This document shows, in pieces, positions 1 to 11,655 of a DNA stretch of 64,000 bases. The DNA is from Tomocerus qinae (lineage: Eukaryota > Arthropoda > Collembola > Entomobryomorpha > Tomoceridae): the NCBI GenBank assembly GCA_020055645.1, contig CM034548.1, forward strand, positions 44,198,296 to 44,262,295, read 5' to 3'. The number at the start of each line of letters is the position of its first letter. The first letter of the stretch is position 1. The notes below the pieces were generated by a model. That model saw nothing but the letters and a program-made list of their open reading frames with translations. It searched no databases and was not told the origin of the DNA. Made by a program: the position numbers and the translations under genes.

Positions 1-2780
1 CATTCGCCAATTTTGTGACTAAAGTATCTATTGCAGGTATTTAGTACTTTAGATTACGGGGATAAAAATATTTTGCTATATCCTAAAATATCACATGCCA
101 TCAAACCCTAATGATAATTTATAATTTTTGTGAGGGTATTAGATACTATAAGTCTATTCATAAAGTAACTAGAATGTTATATAGAAACAGATTGTAGTTA
201 TGTTACGCTGAAGCACCAATAACACATCGTGATGCACGATTACTAAAAATTATGAACACTTCATTTATTAAATTGATATGAATTTCCTCTTGAAATGTAC
301 ATTTACCTACATCTTGGTTTGTTGCTATACCGTTTACTATAAATTTCCTACAGTCAAGTTTTTAAGTTAGCCGTGACGTAAGTAATTGTACTACATCGCA
401 TATTGTCACGTACATATTGAATAAGCTGCACTAAGAAAAGAGCTATGTGGGAAAAGGGTATGTCACCCGGCAAACAGATAATATAATTCATAAATAACGT
501 AGCAAGTTTAGTAGGCTAAGCTAATGTGTGTTTAATACAATATCAACCTACATAAACATTAGATACCTTTAATTTATCAGTGAACGCTAGTACTGTTATA
601 TGATAGTATAAATACATTCTTTCTCTGAGCATAGAGTGTGGACTCAATCTATAAATCCCATCTGGAATATAGCATATCATGAGAGTAGAAAATGTTTGCT
701 CTTCGCATCTCCTTAAAACCCGACTGTGAAATTTAGAGCTGTAGTGAGTGCCAAGCGAGGAAAGAGAAACAAAAAATTAGTGACATCCTGGCTGGCTGGG
801 AAGATGAGATGTAAGCCTTCTACACTCCTGTACAAGTAGCCACCGGGCTTGGCCAATGCTCGAATCTTAAGCTCAGCCATTAATTAGCATCAGATCGGAT
901 GAAAAGGACTAATGGCTCTGCATAGTAATGTAGCTTGTCACCTGGGCTCCACATCTTTGCGCTCCACGCAGCGCCCATCATTCCACATCGCTCCGAAACG
1001 CTTATTACCACTCACTTATGCAGTAGGTACCTACCCACTGCTATATACTGGTGGGGATGCATTTTTGTAGCATATAAGTACAGGGCTGAGTGAGTGTGCG
1101 GTGGCTGTGACTGCTCCGAGTACTTCACCCTTTACTTATTGTTAGTCAGTTGGTGTTCATTTCGTGATACAAAGTGGCTTACTTGCGATTAGAGCTGTAT
1201 ATAGCTACCCACTTCCGTTCAATATTCAAAAACGGATCTATCTACATCTTGTGCATACACACTGTGACATAGCAGTGGGCTTACTAGTTAAGTTAGATTT
1301 AGCTTTTAGCGAACTAATCAGTCAGCTGGCTGGCTTGTTTCCTTTTATCGCTATCACCCGTTGCGTCACTGAAAGAGCGTGATAAAAACGAGACACGTAT
1401 TTACCTACCTACATTACATTAACTACATAGCAATAAATACAGATTTGGGTCTTCGGCTGTGTACCTTAAAGATCGTTGAGTTCAAGGCAGGTAAACAACC
1501 GGCTAGACCTAACCAACAGCTTCACCAAACCTCTCTCTGTACGACTAACTGACAAATAAAGCGCATAGCAAGCTCTGCTCCAATTCTACTACTTTTACTA
1601 CTACTACTGTAAGTACGTATGTGCCGGCTATTTATGTGCATATGCTATGTACATCGGAGTATTGGATAGTTACGGTTATCGCTTCTTTCATCTGTCTGCA
1701 TTAGAACATTTTTATATGTACAATCCCGTTGAACTACTACGTCAGGGTTTTTAGACGGTGCCATGAATAGAATTGCTCCCTGAGTTGCCTCGCTCCAACA
1801 AAAATTCCAGAGAAGTGCATTAGCATAAAGGAGAGTCGGTCCGAAAACCCTATACACTGCATTGCCTTGTCTGTAAAAGAAATCGTTGAACAATTTGAGT
1901 TTTACAGCCTATATTGATTGTTGCCCAGATATTTCATGGGATGACTATTCTACTACTTCAGACTTATCCTCTGTATTACTCTCATGCACCTAACTCTAGT
2001 ATTGCATGAAATTGTAGTACACATATCCAATGCGAAGTATGATAGCTATATAAAGAGACCCTACAGTTTTGATAGAAGGTTGGTTGCAAGGGGTTCGAAA
2101 TCACAACTATCAGCTGCTAGGGTGGCATTTAATGATACATGATGATGCCCCTGAAACGCGAGGAGGGTTTCATCTCATCTCTCTCCACATCTCACTCACT
2201 CTCCACATTACTGATTATTGCATTTGCTTCCATTCTTCTCCAGTGCAGAGAATGTGCTTACAAACATTACGCGTACGCAACATCGAAATGTTACACAAAG
2301 CAAAATGGTCGGAAACGTACTCACTTTAATTAATTAATGTGTACAGAGTCACTGCCTTCTGCACTCGCGTCAAATCCGACTACAATACGCAAGATGACAT
2401 TTGATTTGCAGTTAACAAAAAATCAGACACTTAAAATAAATATTTTGCCGACGACTGATGTTTTCCTTACAGTTTAATTATTACAACTAGTTTACATAAA
2501 CATAGCAAAACTTCACAAAAGCACCCTTGATAATAATTGACAATATTTTAGAAAAATAAATAATTTTTCAATGCCACAGCAGAGAGAGAAAGAAATAGAA
2601 AGTAAGCTCGTACTTTCTTTTGTCAAGTTTATCCAGTAAAGCTCCTCCAAAACAGTTTATTTGGCTTTCGCATTTTCACGTTTTTAAATGTGATAACATT
2701 TTTTGCAAAATTTGTTTAAGTAAAGAAGGTATTTGGGATGAAAATATTTATTTCCACGAAGGGAAAGAAAGTACCTTTAG
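1..2780. other. intergenic or intronic DNA, no gene seen
   Basis: AT-rich sequence with only short chance ORFs. None shows a recognisable domain or a convincing pair of splice signals in frame. If the small gene ending at 3052 has more upstream exons they could lie here or off the left edge, but I could not pick one out. Confidence 0.5.
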
Positions 2781-2781
2781 C

Positions 2782-3052
2782 ATGCCAGACGCCATTTCAG
2801 CAAAGAGAATGTTGCGTACCCCAGGAAGAGCAATCGATAGCGAACTTGCCCTCAGTCTGGCTCAGTACCATAAGCGAACAGAACAAGCTAAGCTAAACTA
2901 TGTAAGTTCACTATACTTGTGGTAGTCTGACAGAGTTCTAGTATATACTCAAATCGTGAGGTTTACTTCGGCTCAGTCTTATTCTCTTATATATTATATA
3001 GAAACAAAGGGAGAAACAAACGAACTGGATGCAGAACCCGCTTTCAGCATAA
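2782..3052 (+). CDS. small two-exon gene or 3' end of a longer gene, family unknown
   Basis: Seen: exon 2782-2901 ends in TAT followed by a consensus GTAAGT donor. A 100-nt intron (2902-3001) ends in ATATATAG, and exon 3002-3052 joins in phase 0 and ends in TAA. From the ATG at 2782 the product would be 56 residues: very polar, Lys/Arg/Gln/Glu-rich, probably helical, with the stretch ELALSLAQYHKRTEQAKLNY before the junction and ending WMQNPLSA. No signal peptide, membrane segment or known motif is visible. The bases just before the ATG (CTTTAG at 2775-2780) could instead be a splice acceptor, making these the last exons of a longer protein. No AATAAA follows closely, which lowers confidence. 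I do not recognise the family. It is on the same strand as the CCP6 gene downstream. Confidence 0.4.
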
Positions 3053-6000
3053 GCAACCGATAATGTGGCACTTAGGTGTCAGATGTACTTTTCTTCAAAC
3101 TACACTACTTGGTATCCCCATTTCAAAATCTCATTATAAATTTGGAACCTTAGAACAAATTTTTGATATACATTTCGGAAGTCGGAAGGAAAAAGTCATA
3201 GGGACAAAACATTTTGAAGGTTATAGATTCTTGTATGTTTTTGTCGTTGAAATAATAATAATTATGGACTCATAATTGCTAAATACTGGCAGAAGGGTTA
3301 ATTACTTATAAAGGAAATTATGTTAGACTTGTCAGGGCGTCAGAGACGTTAGCCGGTCCTGTATAGATGCAGCATTATTTGTGTTTCTCGCATCGGAGTT
3401 GCAGTTGTTCAGGCACCCATGCCATACCATACCACAGTAGACTGTTTGTAAATAGTTCTCTTACTCACAGCTTAACTAATCGTAATCGTAACTAGGTAAT
3501 GCATATAATAGGGACCAAGCAAATCTTCAAAGGACATTATTTACTTCAAAGGACACCAAATGTTTGTATATCAAAACCAAACCAAGTTTAGATTTTTGGC
3601 TAGCGTCAAAAGTCATACTGGATATAACTTGATTTATGAAAGTGATTTGACTCATAGGATAAACCAGCCAAGCGGTCATTTTCAAAAGTTGTGAATTTAT
3701 CGGATTTATAAACTGGTTTCATAAGTTCTATGACGCAGTCATGAATTTTCCAAACTACCTAAGTATGTTAGACGGTCCTAAAGTTACACTGTGACCAGGA
3801 AATCCCATTATAATTGTAAATCCTCTATGATTCATTCCAAGGCAAACAAATTTTAATGCAATCTCATAAAACTGAATATTGTCTATAAGTTTCAGAACGC
3901 CTTCAAGCGCAAACAAAAATATTTATGAAAGCTATAAGTTCCATAGTCATAGTATGTACTGACAATGCCTAATATCTTAGTTATTTTAGTGTTGAATAAG
4001 GATTGAGGTAGCTCTATCCTGTGCACCGTATAAATTCTATAATATCACTTCTGTCTTGTTTAGGAGAGGCTATAACCCGGCCCGGGTACCTATAGTGCAT
4101 TTACATACTTGGTACAGCTTAGGCATGCTTAAACATACATTGATTCTGGCCGTGAGCACGATCAGTCTTATATAGTAAGTATACAACTGTTAGAACAAGA
4201 AGTATACAGTATACCTGAATCCTGAAGTTGGAAAGTCTGTTTGTCTGCACTACTACTGGTTGGTTCGGTCGAATGCAGGAAAAATGGAGTAGTTGCATGC
4301 ATGAAGGAAAGGACAAGAGAAATGCCAAAGTAAAGTACTAGTGCCTCATTCATACTTTGAGACGGAGTGTTATGGTCTCCGTATTTGTTGCAGCAGGAGG
4401 AGAAATAAGGGAAAAGTAAAAATGCTACATAAGGATTTGCTATTGCAAGTATGTCTAAGCGGTGTATATGTTGCAGTCAATATTGATGCATAGACCAAGT
4501 CAACTTAGCCACAGTCCCATCAAGCTTAGCGAGTGGTTGCTGTCAGCTAAAAACTATACGCACATTGACCATGGCAAAGTTGACTTTCCCTACACATTAA
4601 CGTTGACTGTAACACATACAAGCGAGGATGCACAACATGCACGGCTTTTGTGGCTATTTATTGTGTCTACCACGCCACCATAATTTCGCAAGTATTATAC
4701 ATCTTCGAATATAAAACGCCTTGTTTAACACATTTTTCTTGAAGGACGAAACAAAGCAACCATTCATTAGGAATGAAATTACAGCAATGCAATGACCCTA
4801 ACGCCAATGTAAATACAATGCAAATCTAAATTGTATTTATTTCTGTCGTCCTATTCTTTAGAACTTGTCTACTCCAACGAGTACATAATGTTAATTTTTA
4901 TGATAATAAAGAAGTCTTGTATTAAGGTTTTGCAATAATTCTTCGACTTGCGTCATAGTCATATGCATATTATAGCATAAGGAATTGTTTTGTGTCCTCG
5001 TCGAAGGTTGACTAGAATATTATACACGGAGACAAGTTGGTCAAACGACTATCAGCACCCATAATTACATATCTGTGCATGCAACTATAGCATTCAGGGA
5101 ATTCAATGTCCAGTCTAGTAAATACAGAGTGCATTGTAATGTTTGCAGATAGTAATTGGAGAGTATAACTCTCTAATTGCATTTGTTTTATCTAGCGTAT
5201 CTACTATATCGACTACAACAAGGTATTAATGGATTAAATTATGTTATTATTAAATTATGAGTGCAGGTTTCCAGTTTGCATTGCATACCTAAATACGAGA
5301 GCACTTGATAAAGACATTGCCATTGCCAACTCATATATTATGTGGCTATCAAATTGTATGACATATATATTTGTAGAACCTATTTGTATATGGTAAAGGT
5401 ATTTTATTGAGGTGTGAGTTCATAGTGTTCAACTTAAGAAAATGTTGTTAAATGATGTACCGCGTTTGCGTACATGAGCTTTTATAACTCCATTTCAATA
5501 TAGATTTAAAAATTCAAACTCAAAATAACAGGTGTAACACAGTTGTTCAGTGAAATTACGAAGTCATAGAAAAAATTAAATTAAAAGTTAATACAAATTA
5601 AGATTTTCAATAATTTGTACTTGAAAAAGAGAAGTTCTTTTTATGAAATCAATCTGATGTTGTTTGGAGATAGTTTTGTCACAAAAGAATATTCAATACT
5701 ATTATAAAATGAAACTGATATCAATGTAGCAACAAAATTCTATCGAGGTAGTCTTGCCTCAACGTCTGCATGAGTTTTTACTAGTAAAAGTGGCATGTAA
5801 TACTAAGTATACTGTGAGTGGCAAGATATTATAGCATTGAGCTAGAACTAAGAGTATACAGCAGCAGTATAATGAGTTGTGTACACGTTATAGAGTGAAC
5901 ATAAGTAGCAAGTGGGAGGGAAAGCAAAGCAGACAAGTATGAATAGATGTTCAAAGGACGTCAGTGTCTAGCTAGCTTGACAATTGGAGCCAGAGGAGGG

Positions 6001-7425
6001 TAAATGGCTATGATGCTTAGCTTGGGAAAATGTTACGGGAGTGAAATGGTTGGGAGAGAATCGTAGACTAGGACTGGAAGGATATCCTAACCCTAGTTCC
6101 TCATTTTCAACGCATCACATAGAAGTGTAGTGTACAACGTAAGGGAAAATGAGATCGGAGAGGAAAGAAAAATTCCGTCAAAGGGAAGAAAGTGAGATGA
6201 GGAAAAAGAAAGACTTGAGATTTCATGGAGAAAGGATGCACTTTGGCTCACAATGAGTTGAGTATGAGTCGTCTGGTGAATGCCAATTTGCCAAGTGTTT
6301 CTCGTAGGTACTGGCGAAAGTAGCTTACAAGACGAGGTGTAGGATTGGAGAAACAGTTCTAAGGCGAAAAAATACATTCAGCACATGTAGGTATACATAG
6401 TATTACGTAGAGAGACACTTAATACGTATACGTAGTACCTACTTGGTACATACTATAGTTGTGGAAGCAGATAGCTAAACTGCTTATATAATATGAGCAT
6501 ATACTACTACCTAAGTAGGTATATAAGATTATAGTCAAAATATACATGATGCTAATATGCAGTAGTGCAGGTGAAAGAGGTCCAGAATCTTGGTAGCAGT
6601 CTTGGTTGCAACTCACATCAAATTACACATATAGATGTAGTACATATTCTACATGAAAGATGAATTATCGGATTCTTGGAAATGGCATTACTTACGGGTA
6701 ATGTCATAAGATGCCTTTTCTCAAGAAACGTGGTCGGGATCTTCGAAAAGAAATGTGACTGTATAAATGTATCTATACCGATGATGCCGGTATGAGAATC
6801 ATCTTATATGCCTATTATGACAATGGAGTAGTATATCATACTATAGTGCTATAGTATGATACGAAGATGTCATTATATAATAGCAGAAGATGTCATTATA
6901 TAGTAACAGATCTCTGTCACTACGACCTACACATGTTAGATAACTAGTACAATGACGTTGAACCTCGTTAGGCAGTCAATGAGAGTATGCTGACTGTTTT
7001 ACAGACATGCTTAGTCAATGCTATACTCCAGAAGCAAAGTTGTGACATAATTTTACGGATTAGATGAAAGGTTACGGTATACTTATTGGAAGTGATGTGA
7101 AAGGAGAAAGCGAAGGAACAAAACCTTATGCAATACGTGTGCTTATTGTGTTTCATTCTACAGAAAGAGAAAGATCTAAAGAGACTGTAGATAAGTACAG
7201 GTTGGAATAGTTCAAAGGAGAGTCTTCTGAATGGAAAGGAAATGAATTTAAACCCAGGAACTGAACATTAAAAGATATTCATGCCTTATGCTACAGAGGC
7301 AATATTATCGACAATGAAAAATAGGCCAAAGGACGTGACACTTCCTTAATCTTTCTTTTAAGCTTCTAACGTTTATAGTATATAGTATAATTAAGTATAT
7401 GTATTAATAAATAGTATGTACGTAC
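3053..7425. other. intergenic DNA, no gene seen
   Basis: AT-rich, with short ORFs on both strands that lack codon bias, motifs or in-frame splice sites. Several short palindromes occur, the clearest at 6835-6860 (listed separately). Nothing else is supportable. Confidence 0.5.
6835..6902. repeat. perfect palindrome followed by a 17-bp direct repeat
   Basis: ATCATACTATAG (6835-6846) is followed after two bases by its exact reverse complement (6849-6860). Directly behind it GAAGATGTCATTATATA occurs twice, at 6863-6879 and 6886-6902 (period 23). The origin is unknown; it could be a small transposon footprint or template-switch product. Confidence 0.8.
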
Positions 7426-7429
7426 CTCG

Positions 7430-8160
7430 ACCCCGGAGATTCGGAGGTGGCGATTATAGTCAACGAGATATTTAATTAGCAGTGGCACGGTGACGACACT
7501 GAGTGGTCGCTGGTCAACAGAACCGTGGGAGAACTGATGGAAACAAGGAGAAAAAGAGAAGAGCAACGAAATGATACCGAGCGACGACGAACCTCTACAA
7601 ACGGATAAGAGAACACAACTGACGAGTTGGATGTGCAGGAACTAAATGACCGAAACAAAACTGAGGAGGACAAAAAGCGTACCACTCTCACAGATTCCCT
7701 GTTGTATCCGTGCCCCTTTGATCCGGACAATGACTATCGTTATGGCTCCCGGCTCTTTCTCCGAACTCTCTCTCGATGTGTCTGGATGTGTCCAACTTTC
7801 CTCCGAGGTCACGTCACTTTCTCAATTGTCCTTCCGACACTTCAATCCCCGGTGAAGAATTGCTCGGCGGAGAAACTCTCTCTCTCCGATCTAGATTCTA
7901 GGACGGAGGAGCATTTACGGAATCGGAGTGCTCTGGTTTTCCAGGACGACTTGCGCTAAACCGGCAACTGGAATCCGTCAGCGGGATCTCCGAATAGTCA
8001 ACCACGAGCTGCCTCTAGCTTTTACAATCATGCAGCAGAACCGAACTCAGCCACCGAGTACGGGAGAAAAGACTTGCCTATAAACCTCATGCTCGTCCAG
8101 ACCGGGCTCGGGTTCCAGCTCCGGCTCATCGTAACATTCACGGCAATGTTCCTAGGACTT
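7430..8160. promoter_or_regulatory. GC-rich, CpG-containing island; likely promoter/5' region
   Basis: Base composition changes sharply here: CpG dinucleotides (CCGA, CGGA, TCGG, GCGA) are frequent, against an AT-rich, CpG-poor background on both sides. Open frames exist on both strands simply because stop codons are rare in such DNA. The best single explanation is a promoter and 5' untranslated/first-exon region. It is the only such island in the window and lies upstream, on the correct side, of the plus-strand CCP6 exons. On the minus strand a donor-like GAG/GTACGTAC sits at about 7424, so a divergent minus-strand transcript starting here is also possible. No TATA box is clear. Confidence 0.45.
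8030..8057 (+). CDS. AGBL4: candidate first coding exon of the CCP6/AGBL4 gene
   Basis: Inference: ATG at 8030 starts MQQNRTQPP plus one extra base (A at 8057), followed by GTACGG as a moderate donor. The phase (one base left over) is what the next exon at 35458 needs: A joined to AG gives Lys, then SDDSDAEGG. The exon lies in the GC-rich island, where a first exon is expected. CCP6 N-termini are short and poorly conserved, so homology cannot confirm it. No in-frame stop separates the ATG from about 7905, so the start is not forced. The implied intron is about 27.4 kb. Another short exon anywhere between 8 and 35 kb could be the true one. Confidence 0.25.
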
Positions 8161-9080
8161 ACACCGCCAAAATTTGTTTACTCTCCCTACGTGGCTCTCA
8201 ACTATAGCCACTAGGCTACGATGTCTCTTGCTCTCCTGGAACTCAACTTCCCTACATAACCTCCCACTAGTTTACCAAAGTATTTCTCTTGTTCCACAGC
8301 CGCGCATTCGAGGCGCATATGACCAAATGTCTCTTTCTCTCTCTCCGCTCAATTCTCTCTATCGCCTTTCAGCATTAACTCGTATAAATGTATTACATTC
8401 TACACCATAAAGCAACTCCTTACAATCAGCTCTTTTGGCCAAGCCAAGTAGAAATCCCCCGAAAATCAATACGCTTATCAGTACATCATATGATAGATGC
8501 CTAGTGCCTACCTGCTGCTGTTGATTGTATTATGAGCTGACTCATCTACTACTAACGACATTCTACGTTTACGTACACACTATTCCCTATATACTACACT
8601 ACACACACAACACACTTTTGTAGTAGCGGAATAACACCGACCTTAACACGTTACTTCAGCAGCAATTCTCCGTTACCGTAAAAAACCTTTCCCTGCACAG
8701 AACCAGTTACAATGTACTCCGACATGCACTACTACAAACATTCTTACCAATCACTTCCAACAACCAATATTTAAACTCAATTTATTTGATCACAAAAGGT
8801 TAAAGGTCGCCTTTGTTGTGTCTAATGATCAAAAGCATATAGAACTATCTTCCTACTCACTCTTTTTCCTACAACACACACTTTGCTCAATATCACATTT
8901 CAGAACTCGTAAATTAGCAAAATAATACCTTTGAAAATATTGACTATTAAACAAAAGAGAGTTCTGCATCATTAAAGGGAATTTGTGGAACAAGAAAATG
9001 TAAAAAATACAAGCGTAGTAAGTACGACAGAACTACATAATACACTACAATGCATGGAAATTACGGAGATCTGGTGTACC
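8058..9080. other. presumed intron 1, proximal part; no feature
   Basis: After the GC-rich island the sequence returns to AT-rich. It contains pyrimidine-rich stretches and short ORFs only. No exon, RNA gene or repeat stands out. Confidence 0.4.
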
Positions 9081-9985
9081 GTAAACTAGTATTTGAAAAC
9101 TGGTCTTTTTGGAAAAATTGTATTTATTGAACGGGTCTTTTTGGAAAAATTGTATTTATTGAACGGGTCTTTTTGGAAAAATTGTATTTATTGAACTGGT
9201 CTTTTGGAAAAATTGTATTTATTGAACTGGTCTTCTTGAAAAAAATGTATTTATTGAAATGGTCTTTTTGGAAAAATTGTATTTATTGAACTGGTCTTTT
9301 TGGAAAAATTATATTTATTAAACTGGTCTTTTTGGAAAAATTGTATTTATTGAACTGGTCTTCTTGAAAAAAATGTATTTATTGAACTGGTCTTCTTGAA
9401 AAAAATGTATTTATTGAAATGGTCTTTTTGGAAAAATTGTATTTATTGAACTGGTCTTTTTGGAAAAATTGTATTTATTAAACTGGTCTTTTTGGAAAAA
9501 TTGTATTTATTGAACTGGTCTTCTTGAAAAAAATGTATTTATTGAACTGGTCTTTTTGGAAAAATTGTATTTATTGAACTGGTCTTTTTGGAAAAATTGT
9601 ATTTATTGAACTGGTCTTTTGGAAAAATTGTATTTATTGAACTGGTCTTTTTGGAAAAATTGTATTTATTGAACTGATCTTTTTGGAAAAATTGTATTTA
9701 TTGAACTAGACTTCTTGAAAAAAATGTATTTATTGAACTGGTCTTTTTGGAAAAATTGTATTTATTGAACTGGTCTTTTTGGAAAAATTGTATTCATTGA
9801 ACTGGTGTTTTTAGGAAAATTGTATTTAGTAAATTTATTGAACTGGTCTTTTTGGAAAAATTGTATTGAGTAAACCGGTCTTTTTGGAAAAATTGTATTA
9901 AGTAAACTGGTCTTTTTGAAAAAAAATTGTATTTAGTAAACTTGCCATTTTGATAAAGTAAACTGGTCTTCATATAAAAGTAAAT
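9081..9985 (+). repeat. minisatellite, about 27 copies of a 32-bp unit
   Basis: Tandem units of the form AACTGGTCTTTTTGGAAAAA followed by TTGTATTTATTG, 32 bp each, with 31-bp variants (one T lost) and a subtype reading GGTCTTCTTGAAAAAAATG. I count 27-28 units. The subtype recurs at intervals, suggesting that blocks of several units were amplified together. Units become degenerate and irregular after about 9815. The array starts just after GTAAACTAGT at 9081-9090. The ORF on the minus strand here is a by-product of the repeat. Confidence 0.95.
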
Positions 9986-10199
9986 TGGTCCTGTAGCAAA
10001 AGATTGGAAATGGATATGATTATGCAAGACATTTCAAATTGGATTATTAATAGTATCAGCGTTTACTTATTAAAGAATTAATGTCATCATCACGCAATTT
10101 TACACACAATTTTACACAATGCTTACCAATAGCATTTAATGGGTATAGCCATTAATGGATATATATGTAGCCTTCGCACACTAACTTATTTCTAGTATC

Positions 10200-10335
10200 A
10201 TGTAAACTAGTCTTTGTAAACTAGTCTTCGAGCATTTGTAAAATGGTCTTAACCAACTGGTCTTTTGACAAAAGTAAGTTGGTTTTATTGGAAAACCATC
10301 TGGTCTTTTGGAAAAAAGTAAACTGGTTTTATGAC
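10200..10335 (+). repeat. degenerate 'aactggtctt' repeats, direct orientation
   Basis: Begins ATGTAAACTAGTCTT (10200-10214), immediately followed by a second TGTAAACTAGTCTT, then units such as GGTCTTTTGGAAAAAAGTAA and CTGGTTTTATGAC. These share the core AAACTGGTCTT of the 32-bp array but have another spacing (about 23-25 bp). The first 15 bp are matched exactly in reverse complement at 11885-11899. Confidence 0.8.
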
Positions 10336-10524
10336 TCTGTATGCAAGATAATTCACATATGATGTAAACTTTACATGTTTTTGATCATTTTCTATGCATC
10401 AAAAAATGAAAAGTAATTAACAGTCAAGTCAAGTTAAACATTTCCATTTCATTCAATCTATGAATTATACAAATCCTCTAGTTTTTAGTCACTAGCTTAT
10501 TTTTAGAGCAGAAACAGTTGGTTG

Positions 10525-10985
10525 GCCAGGGAGACCAGTTTGGTTTTTAATACGACCAGTTTTTACCCGAAATACCAGTTTAGTAAGACCAATTTCTATA
10601 AGACCCTGATCTCAACCTCTTTGAGATTTAACCAATGTCAGAGTCATAACCAAGGGTTCTGCAGAAGTTTAAAGCTCATTAGCTCATGTTGAAGAATGAA
10701 ACTTTAGTTCACGAGTAAGATGAGGTTTGGATTGAATAAATTAGTTTTACTTTGTCAGTTGTCATAATGTACAGTGTACATGCTGATCTCCAGTGCTCAA
10801 TCATTTTGCCATAAGGCCAGTTTACTTTTACGGAAGGACGAGTTTACTTTTACTGTAAGACCAATTTACTTTTACAGAAATACGAGTTTACTTTTACTGT
10901 AAGACCAGCTTACTTTTGTTGTAAAACCATTTTACTTTTGCTGTAAAACCAGTTTGCTTTTTCCAAAAAGACCAATTTACGCACA
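10525..10985 (-). repeat. inverted 'aagaccagtttac' minisatellite
   Basis: Two clusters (about 10525-10605 and 10807-10985) of AAGACCAGTTTACTTTTAC-like units, about 22-24 bp apart. Each is the reverse complement of the AAACTGGTCTT core seen at 9081-10335. The last unit, TTTTTCCAAAAAGACCAATT, is the reverse complement of the GGTCTTTTTGGAAAAA core of the 32-bp unit. The two arrays therefore face each other across a short unique spacer (about 10336-10524), giving foldback potential. Confidence 0.85.
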
Positions 10986-11226
10986 ACCTTGAAATCTACA
11001 GTGTACACAAAAATCCTTTTTGTTTACTAAAGCTTTAATTTCTACTTATAACTCACATTTCGTTTAGAACGAAGACAAAGTGGACCATATTATTCAGAGA
11101 AATTTATTTCCTTTGAATAGAATTATTCTTTCTGTCTGTCTGCCCTTTTGGAAACCCCTGCGAACTATAACTTTTGAATGGTTTGCGCAACGCTGTTCAA
11201 ATTTCCAAGTTACAACACAGTCTTTA

Positions 11227-11655
11227 AGGTATCAAATACGCAATATGCAATTAATGATTGCATATTGCAATTTGCATACCAAAAATAGGTGATTATATAA
11301 TTGCGTATTTTCGGTACCATCTGAAATTGCATATTGCTTATTTTTGGTACCATCTGAAGTTGCATATTGCGTATTTTTGTTACCAAAATTAAATTGCATA
11401 TTGCGTATTTTTGGTACCAAATGAAATTGCATATTGCGTATTTTTGTTACCAAAATTAAATTGCATATTGCGTATTTTTGGTACCAAATGAAATTGCTTA
11501 TTGCGTATTTTTGGTACCAAATGAAATTGCATATAGCGTATTTTTGGTACCAAATAAAATTGAATATTGCGTATTTTTGGCACAAAATGAAATTGCATAT
11601 TGTGTATTTTTGGTACCAAATGAAATTTCATATTGCGTATTTGATACATTAAGGT
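11227..11655. repeat. 33-bp minisatellite flanked by its own inverted ends
   Basis: About ten units built on ATTGCATATTGCGTATTTTT followed by GGTACCAAATGAA; most are 33 bp, a few 36 bp. The left edge (AAGGTATCAAATACGCAATATG, from 11226) is an inverted copy of the right edge (CATATTGCGTATTTGATACATTAAGG, near 11630-11655), with two or three mismatches. Because 33 is a multiple of three, an 11-residue repeat stays open in several frames on both strands, which accounts for the ORFs of up to 117 codons here. No protein is implied. Confidence 0.9.

Noticed and set aside
7627-7959. 110-codon plus-strand ORF without ATG, and 84-codon minus ORF
   Set aside because: Both strands are open because the island is GC-rich; no motif recognised and no acceptor or start supports either frame.
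8100-8140. GGGTTCCAGCTCC resembling a tRNA B box
   Set aside because: No matching A box or cloverleaf could be built around it.
9794-10027. 77-codon minus-strand ORF
   Set aside because: Lies in the 32-bp minisatellite and its degenerate edge.
11232-11652. ORFs of 64-117 codons on both strands
   Set aside because: Produced by a 33-bp tandem unit (multiple of three, few stops); the encoded 11-residue repeats are not a known protein.
9081-11655. CRISPR-like appearance of regularly spaced repeats
   Set aside because: Units are contiguous with no unique spacers, and the DNA is eukaryotic.
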